The position numbers and the translations under genes are program-made. A model generated the notes under the pieces. That model worked only from the letters and a program-made list of their open reading frames with translations, had not been told where the DNA came from and searched no databases. From contig NC_133660.1 of the NCBI RefSeq assembly GCF_037893015.1, positions 287,467,078 to 287,531,077 of the forward strand: 64,000 bases of DNA. The letters run 5' to 3'. The stretch is from Macrotis lagotis. Taxonomy: Eukaryota; Chordata; Mammalia; Peramelemorphia; Peramelidae. Within the stretch, counting starts at the first letter, position 1. Each line of letters opens with the position of its first letter. Of this stretch, positions 37,406 to 50,800 are shown piece by piece.

Positions 37406-37449
37406 TCGTAAGAGAGCACCATGTGATGATATTAGTCTGGGAGGGAAAG

Positions 37450-37460
37450 GGGAAGTGAGG

Positions 37461-37491
<31 letters not shown>

Positions 37492-37862
37492 TCCAGAGGG
37501 TCATAAAGAGAAAGATCTCAAGAAAGAGCCTATGGAGGGAATTGGGGGGAATCTAGACTGAGCTGGAGGAATGGGGACAAGGAAGAGGTAACCAAAGGAA
37601 GGGAGCCAGGACAGATCTGGGTGGGCCCAGACCCCTGAGGAGGACGGCTAGATTAGAGGAGGGTGGCTGAGTGTTTGGGTGGGAGAACGAAAAAGAGGAA
37701 GGAGAAAAGTGGGGAGAAGACAGGGGGAGAGAAGAGGACAAAGTTGAAGAGAGGAGAGGACCAGGGAAGAAGAGGGAAAGCAAGATTGAGAAGAAGAGGG
37801 GAGTGGGAGGAGACATATAAGAGGGGAAGAGAGAAAAGCTTGCTAAGGTGAGGCAGAGAAGG
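37450..37862 (+). promoter_or_regulatory. SLC15A3: SLC15A3 proximal promoter, purine-rich
   Basis: Almost continuous purine tract rich in GGAA cores, including GGGGAAGTGAGGAAA at about 37450-37464 (PU.1/ETS-like), and a (GA)12 run at 37468-37492. PU.1-type sites would suit a macrophage gene. The same purine richness also produces chance matches. Confidence 0.5.
37815..37822 (+). promoter_or_regulatory. SLC15A3: TATA-like box of SLC15A3
   Basis: ATATAAGA within CATATAAGAGGGG, the only TATA-like word in the proximal purine-rich tract. Initiation about 30 bp downstream (near 37845-37850) would give a 5' UTR of about 100 bases before the ATG at 37946. Confidence 0.4.
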
Positions 37863-37945
37863 GTCAGAAAGTGAGCCAGGCAGAAGATGAAAGGCTAGAA
37901 AAGAATCATTGGAAAGGGGAGGGCAAGAAAGTGCCATCAGGAGCA

Positions 37946-38497
37946 ATGGATGAGGATGGAGTGCCTGGGGAACAGAGGCCCCTCCTGGGCCCCACCCAGA
38001 GGAATCATGTCCAGGGGGTCCGAGGACGTCGTCGTATAGCCTGTGCTGCTGTTCTCCTGGCTGAGATGCTGGAACGGGCTGCCTTCTTTGGCATCTCCTC
38101 CAACCTAGTACTCTACCTCAACAGTCTCAACTTCAACTGGGATGGTGAGCAGGCATCTCGAGCAGCCCTGGTCTTTCTGGGGGCTTCCTATCTCCTGTCC
38201 CCCATTGGGGGATGGCTGGCAGATGTGTACCTGGGCCGTTATGCCACCATCATCACCAGCCTCCTTATCTATTTGGTTGCCTCCTGCCTGTTACCCGTCA
38301 CTGCCTTTTCCGATGGCCGGAGGTCCTTCTGTGGGGAGATGCCCACCTTAATCATCCAACCCTCTTGCTCTGACAAGGACTGCCAAAAGGAGTCTCCCAG
38401 CCCCTACTGTGCCCCAACCATGTATGGAGGACTTTTGCTTCTGGCTCTGGGCATCAGTTCAGTCAAGGCCAATCTCACCTCTTTTGGTGCTGACCAG
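37946..38497 (+). CDS. SLC15A3: SLC15A3 coding exon 1 (residues 1-184)
   Basis: Starts [16 protein letters not shown] and ends LTSFGADQ before the CAG|GTGAGT donor, phase 0. It encodes the cytosolic N-terminus with the acidic dileucine signal EQRPLL, TM1 with [10 protein letters not shown] (the POT proton-coupling motif) and about the first four helices. VYLGRY follows GGWLAD. The loop SFCGEMP...[17 protein letters not shown] has the paired cysteines of the family. Open frame continues upstream of the ATG only through GTG codons, and downstream into the intron to 38719. Confidence 0.96.
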
Positions 38498-41400
38498 GTG
38501 AGTAGAATGGGCAGGGGCAGGGTTGAAGTTGGGGGAAGGGAGGTCCTGAAGCAGGAGACCAACTGTTTAGTCCGTGGGCTACACTTACTGAACATTTTTA
38601 AGAGGTGTTGGAGGAAAGCAGCAATAATCCCAAGGCCCCCAGGCCCAGGGGCCTGGCACACTGGGTGGAGTTTGGTCTACTCTGTGGGAGAGACCAACAT
38701 GACAGTGGCCAGATCTTAGAGATATCAAGAGTCTTTGGGGCTGGGCTTGCTTAGACTACCCTTGGAGTGGGAGGGGGTGAGAGATAATTGTTAGAAGGTT
38801 AATTTATAGAGCCACGGTATCAGTCCCACATCTACCTATAACTGGAGTCTGAAGGAAAAAACAAAGAAATGGGACACACTGAAAAAAAAAAGAGTTGTCT
38901 TTTCTGTAGTATCTTTGTGGGGTTCCAGAGAAATTGTGGGGGGGGGGGTTGTCCCGAGGTGGGAAACCAGGGCAATGAAGCCTGTCAAGTCTAAGTCAAA
39001 TGGAAAGAACTGAAGATGTTTAACTAAAAGAAGAAAGGGCTAAGGGGAGGTGATGTGAGAGGGACCTCGTGTTCCAGGGGCTGGCCTACAGAGAGGAGTG
39101 CAGCTCATTCTTCTTGGCCCCAAAGGCAAAGCTAGGAGTCAGGAAGGGAAGTTGCAGTGAAATGAACTTGGACTTGAGGTCAATCTCTGAAGCTGTCCAA
39201 AAATGTACAGGACTGGGTGCTCTGGAGCCAGCAGATTCCCCTCACCCTCACTGGGGGTTTCCAGGCCACTGGAAGATGCCCATTGGCTGGGTATGGTTCT
39301 CAGAAGTTGTCTTCAGGTATCTTCCAGCTCAGAGGGTCTGGGATCCTCTGAAGGGATGTGGTCTAAGAGCTGGTGGCCTGGCCCAGTAGATATGATTTCA
39401 TCCTATCCATTCCCTCTCTTTTCTTGGGTGTTCTAAGATACTCCCTATTCACAGCCCACCTTCTAAAGTTATTCTAGCTCCAATAGTTTGTTCTAAGGTC
39501 TTCCCAGTTCAAGCAACCTCTATTAAGGTCATGCCAGCTCTAATATTTTGAGATTTGAGATACCCCACCTCATTTCTGATGATCTGACAGTCTGCAAGCT
39601 TCTAAGTATATATGTGTGCTAGAGACAGGGAGGGGAGAGAGACAGAGACAGAGACAGAGAGAGAGAGAGAGAGAGACAGAGAGACAGAGAGACAGAGAGA
39701 CAAAGAGACAGAGAGACAAAGAGACAGAGAGAAAGAGAGAGAACATCAGAAGGCATTCTCACTGGGCTCAGATAGATGGGCTAAAGCTGAGGTTTATATG
39801 GTGAGAATCTCTTTATTAGACTTATGGAGCGAGGCCAAAGTAGGGAAGGAGGAGGTGTTGAACGATGAAGGGTCTTCTGAAGCCTTGGCTTCCAGATCCA
39901 GAGCCCTCAGCACTCCCAGAGTTCTTCTGTTAGCTAGGCAGCAGGTGGGGGAAACCCATAAGATTCCCCGGCCATCAGACCTCATAGGCTCCAGTTCTCT
40001 CTTCTGCCACATTACTGTGTGACTTTGGGCATCCCTCTCTCTGGGCCTCAGGGTCCACTAAGCTATGTTAAATCATAACAACCTGTGTCTCTGAGGTGAG
40101 AACAGGATAGCAGGAAAGGGTGAGGGTCCTCACACCTCTGAGCCTGGCTCAGGAATATCAGGAAGGATTCATCAACAACATAGGAATTAGAACTATGGAG
40201 AATGATATATGTGAAGGCCTGTTGCAAATATGGCCTCAGTTGTTGAATGAAATAATCATTGGTGGGCATTCCTGTATCAATGGACCCATTCCTGGAAGGT
40301 GGAGGAAGGTGAGAACTGGGAGCCTCACCCTCTCCCACTAAAGGTCTCATTCCATCCCAGGTCAGACCTCTAAAAAGAGAGACCTGGCTCATTCTTGATG
40401 TCTCTGGTTCTTTAGCCTCTACCCAGAACTCTAGGGGAAATCCCTGAGGTCTGGTTCATATCCAGGATTTTCCTAAAAGGGAGATAAAAACTATTTGGTC
40501 TACAACATAGCTCAGTTACAGGCCAACTACTTTTTCACAAATATAAGACTGCTTCTGTCCCAAAAGATTCATAAGGACACATTGATCAGGACTTAAAGAA
40601 GAGAAGGGAATAAACATTTCTGTGCTGCCCACTCTGGGCCCGAACTTATGTTAAGCCCTTTATAAATATCACCTCATTTGAGCCTTCCAATGCTGTGAGG
40701 TAGGTGCTGGTATCATTCCCCATTTTACAATTAAGGAAACTGAGGAAGAAAAGTTGAATGACCTGCTCAGAGTTACTCATAGTAAGTGAATTCAAATTCA
40801 TATTTTCTTTACTCCAGGTCCAATGATTTATCCAGTGTACCACCTAGATGCCTCAAAACAAGGTTCAGCAAAACAATATGATGCTTATGAAGGATCCTAT
40901 CCTTTTTTTAGGAAGTTACTAATTAAAATACTACAACAAAACACTTCATCAGACTGGTGATTAGGCATTTCACCTTCATCTCCTCTCAGTGGTACCACCA
41001 CACAAGTCCCTCAAGGTCCATATCTTCTGGCAAAGCAGGCCTGGCTTTTGGCCACCATCTTTTCCTCTAAAGAACATTGTAGGATCTACAGGAAGCAGTT
41101 ACCCCAGGGTGTCCAGTCCTTAGGGAGGAACCCAGGAGCTCCTTGAACCCAGGCTGGAAACATCCATCTCAGAATCATGGTTTGGTCATCTATGTGCAGG
41201 GAAAGAAAAACAAAGTGGAAGAGGCATTGAAGACCTCTAGATCTTCCATCAGGTCCACCTAGCTCGCCTCTGCTGCCAAGGACATTCTCTAGATGATGTA
41301 TGTGAGCAGCTGTCCTAGGCACTCCTCCTGTGACTGATGAAATAGAGAAGAGAGGGAGGGAAGGAGGGATAGAAGAGATGGAAATGAAAGGAGGGGAGGG

Positions 41401-41817
41401 GGGGAGTGAGGGGAGAGAGAGAGAGGGAGAGAGGAGAGTGAAGAGTGAAGAGAGTGGAGAGAGAAAGCAGGGAGGAAAGAGGGGGGGAGTAAGGGATGGA
41501 ATGACAGAGAGACAGGAGAGGCAGAGAGATAGGAGAGACAGAAAGAGAGACAGACAGAGTGGAGAGAGAAAGAATGGAGGAAAGGATAAAAAAGATAGAA
41601 ATGAAAGGAGAATGGAAAAAGACAGAGAGAGAGAGAAATGGAAAGAGCAGAGCTAAAGAGTAGAGAGAGGTAGAAAGAGAGAGAAGGGAGACAGAGAAGG
41701 AAAGAAGAGATAAAAATAAAAGGAGGGAGAGAGAGAGGAAAAAAGAGACAGAAACAGAGTGAGAAAGAGGAGAGAGATAGAAAGAGAGAGGAAAGAGAAG
41801 AGAGAGACAGAGAGAGG

Positions 41818-41867
<50 letters not shown>

Positions 41868-44800
41868 AAGTGATGGGACAAAGTGGAGAGAAAGAAAGAA
41901 GGAAAGAAGGGAGGAAAGGATAGAGGAGATAGAAATGAAAGGAGGAGGAAGGGAGGAAGAGATGGAAAGAGAGAGTGAAGAGACTGGAGAGAGAGAAAGA
42001 AGGGAGGAAAGGATAGAAGAAATAGAAATGAAAGGAGGAATGGAAAAAAGAGAGAGATGGAAAGAGCAGGGGTAAAAATAGAGAGATAAAGAGAGTGAGA
42101 GAAGGGAGAGAAGGGAGATAGAGAGGGAAAGAAGAGATAAAAATGAAAAGAGAGTGAGATGGAAAGAGACAGAGACAGAGAGAATGGAGAGAAAGAAAGA
42201 GTATAGAGAGGAAAGATGAGAGAGAGATAAGAAGAGAGAGAGGAAAGAGGAGAAAGAGAGAGAGGGGGAGAGAGAGAGAGAGAAGAGAAGGAGGGATGAA
42301 AGAGATAGAAATGAAAGAAGATCTAGAGAGAGGTGGGGAGAGAGATCTATTTTTCTGGGCAAAAGAACAAGAAAAGAAAAACAGAAATTGTCTCTCCCTT
42401 TGGTATCTTCTGAGTGGGCGACTCAATGGTCAGCCCTTGTTGCTCTCACAGGACTAAGAGACCAAAAAGAGAACCGTTTAGTCATCCCAGAAAACACGTT
42501 CTTCAATGCTTTGTCACATGTAGTACTGGAAATTGGTCAGAAAGCCTGCCTCAGCTCCACAAATACTCCATTGAGGTGGACTGGAGTCAGAGCAGATCAG
42601 TGGGTCCTGGTTAGCCTCATTCCATTGGTACGAATATGCACAGCATTAGCCTAGCCCTCTCCTGTCCTTCAGAGGACATCTACTCCCCTCCCTCCAGGAT
42701 CTCACCCATCCTTGGCCTTGTTCAGTTTACAAAATGATGGCATCTGGAAGTTGAGAGGGGGCCTCAGAGGTCACTGAACCCAACTTTTCCAGCACATTCA
42801 CTTGCAGAGCTCCACTGAAGAGGAATCCACCATCTATCTCTGAAGGCAACCCAACTCCTCTTGGATAGCTCTAGGTATCAGAACATTCTTCCCAACAGTC
42901 AGCCTCAATCTGCCTCTTTTCACCCTCTTCCCCATTACTCATGGTTCTGTCTCCTGGGGTCAAACAGAACAAACCGACCCTTCTTCCAAAGAACAGGAGT
43001 TAAGATCCTAGGAGTCGATAGTCATGTCCCTTCCAAGTCTTCCCTTCTCCGAGCTAAATATCCTTGGGTCCTTCTCTGATCTGTGTTGAACCTTATCGAC
43101 CTTGGACTATTTTTGACCACCCTCCTTGGCAGGTAATCCAGCACTTTTCTGTCTTTCTGAAAATAGTGTCTAGAATTGAAGTCATGTCAAGACTATTAGC
43201 TAGAATCTCTCTTCATGAAGTCTAGCATTGCATAGCCCAGGGTTCCAAGCTCAAGGATTGAACCAAGTCTCTAAGGAGTAACCAGTGGTAGCAGGTATTG
43301 GCCTAAAAGGTTTGTCAGAGACCAACTCAAGAGCCAAGGGGAAAAGGAAGAATGGGACTACGGGAATTAAAACTGGGAGATCCTTTGAAGATGATCTCGA
43401 CCAAACTTAATATTGTGTAGAAGGGGAAACTGGGGCCCAGAGAAGGGAAGGACTTGCTTAGGTGTTCATGCAAATACTAAGGTCAATAATAGCATTTCTA
43501 GAGTTGTTTGCATTTTACAAAGCTTTTTCCTCATTATAATGCAGTGAAGTATGAAGCAATTTTTATGGGTGCATGAAGTTTGAGGAAGTCAGCCTTTAGT
43601 CAATGGTGGGAAGGATGATAACCCTCATTTTATGGTGTTATAATGTTTATGGAGTGAGAGTGAACCCAGCAAACATATATGGATGATCACCATTGCTGTG
43701 TGCTCTAACTGCTGGTTGCCATCGGCCCTGAATGTTGAGAATGGGGGAGAAACCCCTCTGTGCCCCCAAATTCTGAGAATCTGCCCAAGACAGATGCAGT
43801 TTCTCCTCTTCTTCTTATAGCCTATTGAGGGGGTGGCTCATGCCGACTCAATTGCCAATAATTATCACTGAAGTCTTCTGGTGATGAGGGGCAATCAGGG
43901 ATGGTAGGCACACCAACCCAACACTTAGTGGTTTTTCTCCCAACTACCCTCAGAGATAGAAAGCACAAAGATCAGTGTTATAGAGAAGTCAGATGAAGGC
44001 CAGGGTAGTGAAGCAATGTGAGCAAAGTCAAAAAGCAGGGGAGGAATTTGGATGCAGGTGGCTGGGACTTCAAGACCAGAACACTTCCCCTTGCTTCCGT
44101 GCTTCCCCTCGGGGGTAGACCTAATCATAGCAATGGCGCAAATGTCCTGAGAATGTGTTTTAGAGGGGGTCAGAAGCTCCATCAGTGATCAGCTTGTGAC
44201 TCTGGACAAGTCACTTCTCTTCTGACTCTTGTTTCCTCATCCATTAAATGGGATTATAAGACGAAGCTTACATTGAGTTTGTGTGGGTCAAATATTCAAA
44301 GTGTATGAGTTCTCAGCAGCAGCAGGGTCTCAATTATCTAGTCCCAGGGAGCAAAAGGATCTGTATTCTTTATGGAGGGAGCTTGCCAAATGTCTGAAAG
44401 GGTGGGGTGGAAGAAAGGCTGTGGGAAGGTTGGCATTAACAGCTGAACACAATTACATGCTCAGAAAAGGAAGTTGGTCAGATACAAACCAAGGGATGTG
44501 ACCCACACCCTCTTCTCAGGGGCAAGAAGGCACTTAAATGTAGTTTTGTTAAGATAACAGGAGACAACATGATTAATGTGTATTTATGTTTAACATAGCT
44601 ATATATATATATATTAGATTGTTTTCTGTCAGGGGAATGGGGGAAGGGAAGGGAGGGAGGGAGAAAAATGTGAAACTCAAAGCCTTTGTTGAAATCTTTT
44701 ATTACATGTCTTTGGAAAAATAAATAAAATATTTTTTAAATAAAATAAAACAGGTGACTCAATGGATAGAGCACTTGACCTAGAGTTACGTAGACCTGAG

Positions 44801-47800
44801 TTTGAATCCTGCCTCAGACACATACTAACTGTGTGACCTGAGGAAGTCGCATAATCTCTCTCAGCCTCAGTTCCTTCGTCATTAAGACCGACTTCCCAGG
44901 TAGTTGTGAGATTGAGTGAGATAATATTTGCAGAGAGACCAGAGTGTTAGCTCTGATATTTGAGTAAAGGTTTACTTAGATGAGCTCCTTGGAGATGCAC
45001 AGTCTTATATGGTGGGTTCTACAGGGATTCTTAGCCTGGATGTGCAGATAAAGGAGGAGACCTATGGAGGATAAATGATTTGTTCTCACTAAATAAACAG
45101 TGTCAGAGGCAAGATTTGAACTCAAGTCTTCCCAACTCCAGGGGCCACTTGTGGAGATGCTACCAGAAATACTTTGATAGCCTATTATCATGATGCTTTG
45201 GAAGCACATGGGTTGAAAGAGGGGAGCAGGTGAAAGGGGTTCACCCCCTCACATCTGCTTGTCTCGCTCCTTGATAGGTGATGGACCTTGGCCGAGATGC
45301 CACCCGACGCTTTTTCAACTGGTTCTATTGGAGCATCAACCTGGGTGCTGTTCTGTCCCTATTTCTGGTGGCCTTCATCCAACAGAATATCAGTTTCCTG
45401 TGGGGCTACATCATCCCTGTAGTGTGTGTTGGCCTTGCCCTGATCGTCTTCATTTGTGCAGGCCCTGCCTTCATCACCAAGCCTCCCACTGGCAGCCAAA
45501 TATCCTCCGTGCTAAAACTTGCCATCCAAAGGTGCTGTCCTCAGTGTTGCCGCTGTCTACTCAGGTAAGGTGATCCTTCTGGCAGTGATGATGGAGGTGG
45601 TGATGCCAAGGACCAGGGGATTATAGTGGGAAGGGACTTCATCAAGCTCCTCCTCCTTCATTTGCCTGATGTGGAAAGGGAAGTCCAGGGAGCAGAAGTG
45701 ACCAATGGAGTCACAGAGAGCTGAAAGCTACTTTTGAAGCCCTCTAATCCAAATTCCAGATAGGTTAAGTGATGCACCAGGATAAAAATCAATGGATCGA
45801 TTGACAAGCAATATGTGACAGACAAATCCTGGCCCTCCAAGACTGCCTAAATATTCTACGGACAAAAGCTATCTATACATCGATAGCTTGTAGTCTCCCT
45901 TGGAGACAAGAAGAGGAGGATCTAGATCTTTTGCATCTACATACATCCCTGAAACTTGGTCCAATCCAGAGGCCCTGTAGTGCTGGTGAAATCATTCTAA
46001 GTGTACAGTCTACAAAAACAGACAAAATCAGTTAAACTGATATGAGTGGGTCCTAAAAACTTCATGTCTGTAGAAGGTGGTGATTGAGTAGAGTTCTGAG
46101 GGAAACTAAGGGTTCTAAGAGGATACTTTCTAGATCTGGCAGACAGGCAGAGAGATCTAATCCTGCGTAAGGAGCACAGAAAACAGTGGGAAAGCAATAG
46201 ATGTAAATCCAGAATGGTGCATTAGAGCCAAGTTGTGAAAGATTTTAAAGAGGAATCTGTTTCTGATACTAGTAGTAATAAGGAACCATTGGATTTTATT
46301 GGGCAGGGAAGTGATGTAGCAAGATTTGTCCTTGAAAAACTACTTTGATGGTCATGTGAACATATGATTACATGGGGGTGGGGAGCTCAAGGCAGGGAGA
46401 CCAGTAAAGGAAGCCATTGCCATAATCCAGGTGAGAGATGAGGATTTAAACAAGGGTAATGCCTATGTGAATAGAAAGAAGATATTTATGAAGGTAGAAA
46501 TGCCAACATTTGATGATCGATTGAATATATGGGGTGAGAGAGAAGAATTAAAGAGGACTGGGGTTGTTGAACCTGGGTAACTGAAAGATAACAATACCCT
46601 AAAGAGAAATAGGAAACTTCAGGAGGGGTGGGTGATAGGTGGAGTTGGGGTTTGAGATCATGAATTCTGTCTTGGAAAAGTTGTTTGAGATGCCAGTGAG
46701 ACATCTAGGGAAAGACATCCAAGAGGTGGTGGTTGCTCATATGATAAAATGGAGTTCAGGAGAAATTAGGATGATGGTGATGGAACATTAAATTTCATCT
46801 CCTACCTTCACACTTTTGTACAAATTGCCTCCTATGACTTCAATTCACTCTTTCTTCACCTCTGCCTCTTAGCATCCCTCTAAAGAACCCTTTAGAGGCT
46901 ACTAGGTGGTGCAGTGGATGGGTACCAGCCCTGGCATCAGGAGGACCTGAGTCCAAATTCGGCCTCAGATACTTAATAAATACCCAGCTGCATGACTTTG
47001 GGCAAGTCACTTAACCCTATTACCTTGCAAAAACCAAAAAAAAAAAAAAAAAAGAACCCTTCAAAGCTTCATTTCATTGCCTCCTCTTCACAAAGCCCAT
47101 TCTGATACTCCCAATTGTTAGTAGACATTCCTCAGATTAAAGGCATTTTTTTATTTACTTCTTTGGGTCCACATGCTGTTCCTCCACTGGACTGTAAGTT
47201 TCTTGAGGACAAGGACTGTTATTTTTGTCTTTAAATCCTTCATACTTAGCACAGTGTCCAGCATACTTAAGTGTCTGTTGAGTGAACGAATGAATGGAGG
47301 GGATGAGGGTGTGGTGGGGATGATGACGATGGAGATGACCCCCACATGGGCCGGTGTCCAAACACTGCTCCCCTTATAGAGCTTCCCAAGATGAAGAAGA
47401 TCTGCCTGGCAGGTGGTTACCATGGGGTCCTTCTCACTATGAAGATGTCACCAACTTCCGGGCGCTGGGGAGGATCTTGCCGGTCATGTTGACACTGGTT
47501 CCTTACTGGATGGTGTATTTCCAGGTGAGTGCCCTTCATCTCTTCTTCCTCTGATAGGAAGTTTAGAACCCGTGTCTCCCTTCAAGGCCAGAGTCCAAGG
47601 TTATGTGCAAGGTAGGGATGGGAGGTGCCAAGCAGTTCACGGGATGGTCTGGAATGTTTGATGTGGATGGTGACTACCAGATCCTTACTATTCACGAATC
47701 ATTGTATGCCCACAACACACTTTCATCCCATGATGGGGGGAGGGTTGTTATTATTCAGTCATTTCAACCATATCTGACTCTGTGACCCCATTTGGAGTTT

Positions 47801-50800
47801 TCTTGGCAGACCTACCAGAGCAATTTACCATTTTCTCCTCCAGCTCGTTTTACAGAGAAGGAAACTGAGATGAACAGAATTAAGTGACTTGCCCAGGGTC
47901 ACATAGCTAGTCAGTATCTGAAGTCAGATCTGAAATCGGGAAGATAAGTCTTCTGATTCCAGACCCTGCGCACTACCCACTACATCACAATGAAGGGGAG
48001 GATGCATATTACATTCTTTTTAAGAGCCAAGACTGCTATAAACTGACTTTAGGGGGCAACTAGTCCAATCCACTGTTGGGAAAAAAATCCAACCTTCAAC
48101 ATCCCTAACAAGGGGTCATTCACCCTCGATCCTCCAGTGGAAGGGAAACTCACTACCTCCCAAACCAGCGACCCACTTCATTTCTGGACAGCTGTGATCA
48201 TTGAGAAGGTTTTGCTGATATCAAGCCAGAACTGACCTCTGGGTCTTCTCTACCCATTACTTCCCCTTAGATCCAGGGAGCAAGTCTATTCTCTCCACAC
48301 AAGACAAGCTTTCACATACATGAAGATGGTCATCCTATCCCCCAAGCTATAGAGCCCCATTCCTTCAACCAATTTTCTTGTGATTTGAATTCAAGACCCT
48401 TCACCATGCCTGTGGTTCTCCTCTGGTTGTCCATTACCTCTACAATGTTTTTCCTAAAACATGTTGTCCAAAGCTAAAAACAATAAATGCTCCAGATGGA
48501 GTCTGATCAGAGCCTAGCTTAGTGCGGTAGTCATCTCTTAATTTCTGGTTTTGGCAACCACATTTTACTGCTGACTTGTTTGGAGCTTGTGGTCCACTAA
48601 AACTCTCAGATCCTTTTTACCTCAGATCCTTATTGCCTAGTCATACATTGTCTACCTTGTACCTGTAAGGTCAATGTTTTTTACAAATGTGAAACTTTAC
48701 ATTTATTCTTATGAAATCGCATCATGTTATTCAACCCAATCTAGCTGATCAAGATCTTTGGGAGACACATACTGTCATTCAAATGTGTATGAGCTGTTCC
48801 TTCTGGTTTTGGATCATCTACCGATTGAATGTCTTCATCCAAAACATGGAGACACATGATAAATGGCATAGAATTAAACTACAATCCCTGGGACTCTCCA
48901 CTACAGACTTCTCTTTCCCTTAAGAGTGTCTTTCCCTTAGACTTCTCTATAAAACAAAGGGGTCACACTGATGTTCTCTTAAGCTCCCTTCCATCACCAC
49001 ATGAACCCCTGTAATTAGGAAACAAAGATCTAAAGACATTCTCCAGTTCATTTTGCAGATGAGGAAACTGGGGCAAATTCATCAAACAAGATAGAGGCAG
49101 AACTAGAAAGACACTCAGAATCCCAGACTTCTTTAAGCATTGTTCTTTCTGCTCCACAGTCCCATGAAAAAGATGGGGTACCTCTCCTCAAAGAAAGTGT
49201 TTGGCTCCTAGGACAGATAGATATCACAGAGGCTAGGACACTGGACTTGGAGTCAGAAAGACCTATGTTTGAATCCTGTCTCAGCCCCCTTTCTGGCTAG
49301 GGTCCCTGGGCATGTGACCTCACTTTTCTCATCTCCAGTTTCCACATATATAATTATAGTATAATAATAGGACCTACCTCCCAGGGTTGTTGTGAAGATC
49401 CAAAGTGTTCTGCAAGTCTTAAATTTCTATTTAAGGGGGACAGCTAGGTGGCACAGTAGATAGAGCACCGGCCCTGGAGTCAGGAGGACCTGAGTTCAAA
49501 TCCAGCCTCAGACACTTAATAATTACCTGTGTGACCTTGGGCAAGTCACTTAACCACATGGCCTGGCCAAAAAGAAAAAAGAAAAACGTTCTATTTAAGG
49601 GCTATTTTTTTTTTAGCAAATAGATATGGAATCTATGAGCCTGGCTGCTTTTCTAGTCTTTTGCCATTCTAGTAATAATTTTAGCTAACATTTACATAGT
49701 ACTTTCTATGGATAAGGCACTATGCTAAGCACTCTACAATTATTATCTTCACAACAACCTGGGGAGGGAGGTGCTATCATTTTTCACATTATACAGATGT
49801 GGAAATTGAAACATTAAAAGTGAAGTTACTTGCCCAGGACAAGCTTGGAAGGGTCATAGACCAGATTTCTACTCTACCTGACATAGCAGAATGTCTAATA
49901 AATGGAAGCTCAAAAGAACACTGAAGGAGTGAATGAATGAATGAATGAAAAAGAACAAGTCACTCCACCCTATTTGCCTCCGTTTCCTCATCTGGCAATG
50001 GTTGGAGAAGGAAATAGCAAACCACTAGCATCTGTTCAAGGGGAAAAAAAAAACCCAAAGGAGTCACAGAGTCAGACATGACTGAACAAAAACAATTTAA
50101 TATTCATTTTAAAAATTTTGAGTTTCAAATTCTCTCTACTCCCCTCCCATTCCTTGAGAAGGCAAGCAATTTAATATAGGTTATAAAAATATTCCAAATT
50201 AGCCATTCTTGAAATGAAAAGATAGATAAAAACTAGAAAACCCCAAAACCCCAAACAAAAAACAAGAATAGTAAAGTTTAAAAAGTCTGCTTCGATCTGC
50301 ATTCAGACTAGGCAATGGGGTTAAGTGACTTGCTCAAGGTCACACAGCTAGTAAGTTTGGATCAATAAAATGCATATTGAATTGAATCCATATTGGACTG
50401 GAAAACTAGAATCCATATTTTTATACATCCAATCAGCATTTGTCCTTTTTCTTTTCTGCCATGATAGCCAATCTGATAGCTTTGCGGTAGTTGTTTTAAT
50501 TTACATTTTTTTAATCACTAGGAAATTAGAGCAGTTTTTCATACAACTATAGATCAGTTTGATTTCTACTTCTGAAAATTGCCTATTTATATTCTTTGAC
50601 CCTTTTTCAGTTGAAGAACGGCTCATATTCTTATAAATTTGGCTCAATTCTCTCTCTATTTTTTAAAAATAAGGTCTTTATCAGAGAAACCTTTTGGTTA
50701 AAAAAAAATCTCCTCAGTTTCCTGTTTTCCTTCTAATTTTGGCCTTTTTAATTTGATATGATCAAAGCTACCCATTTTACATCCTGTGATACTCTCTATC

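Larger units (their letters stand above)
19688..37814. other. CD6-SLC15A3 intergenic region
   Basis: About 18 kb without a supportable protein-coding gene. It contains the likely CD6 promoter, L2, RTE-like and L1 remnants, five SINE copies in reverse orientation, older SINEs in forward orientation, an LTR-like insertion, several microsatellites, and the SLC15A3 upstream region from about 37260. Stretches with nothing recognisable are about 19900-20290, 20850-21470, 28800-29340, 29400-29690, 30000-30480 and 36600-37240. Confidence 0.7.

Noticed and set aside
37871..37945. N-terminal extension of SLC15A3 starting at 37871
   Set aside because: The codon there is GTG, not ATG; the ATG at 37946 has a good context and matches the human N-terminus.
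38498..38719. Read-through of SLC15A3 exon 1 to a stop at 38719
   Set aside because: A strong CAG|GTGAGT donor follows Gln184 and the next exon continues the family sequence exactly.
41289..42362. 357-codon open frame on the minus strand (and 257- and 188-codon neighbours)
   Set aside because: Composed almost only of Ser, Leu and Phe from a GA-rich tract; all frames are open there because purine-only DNA lacks stops on that strand.
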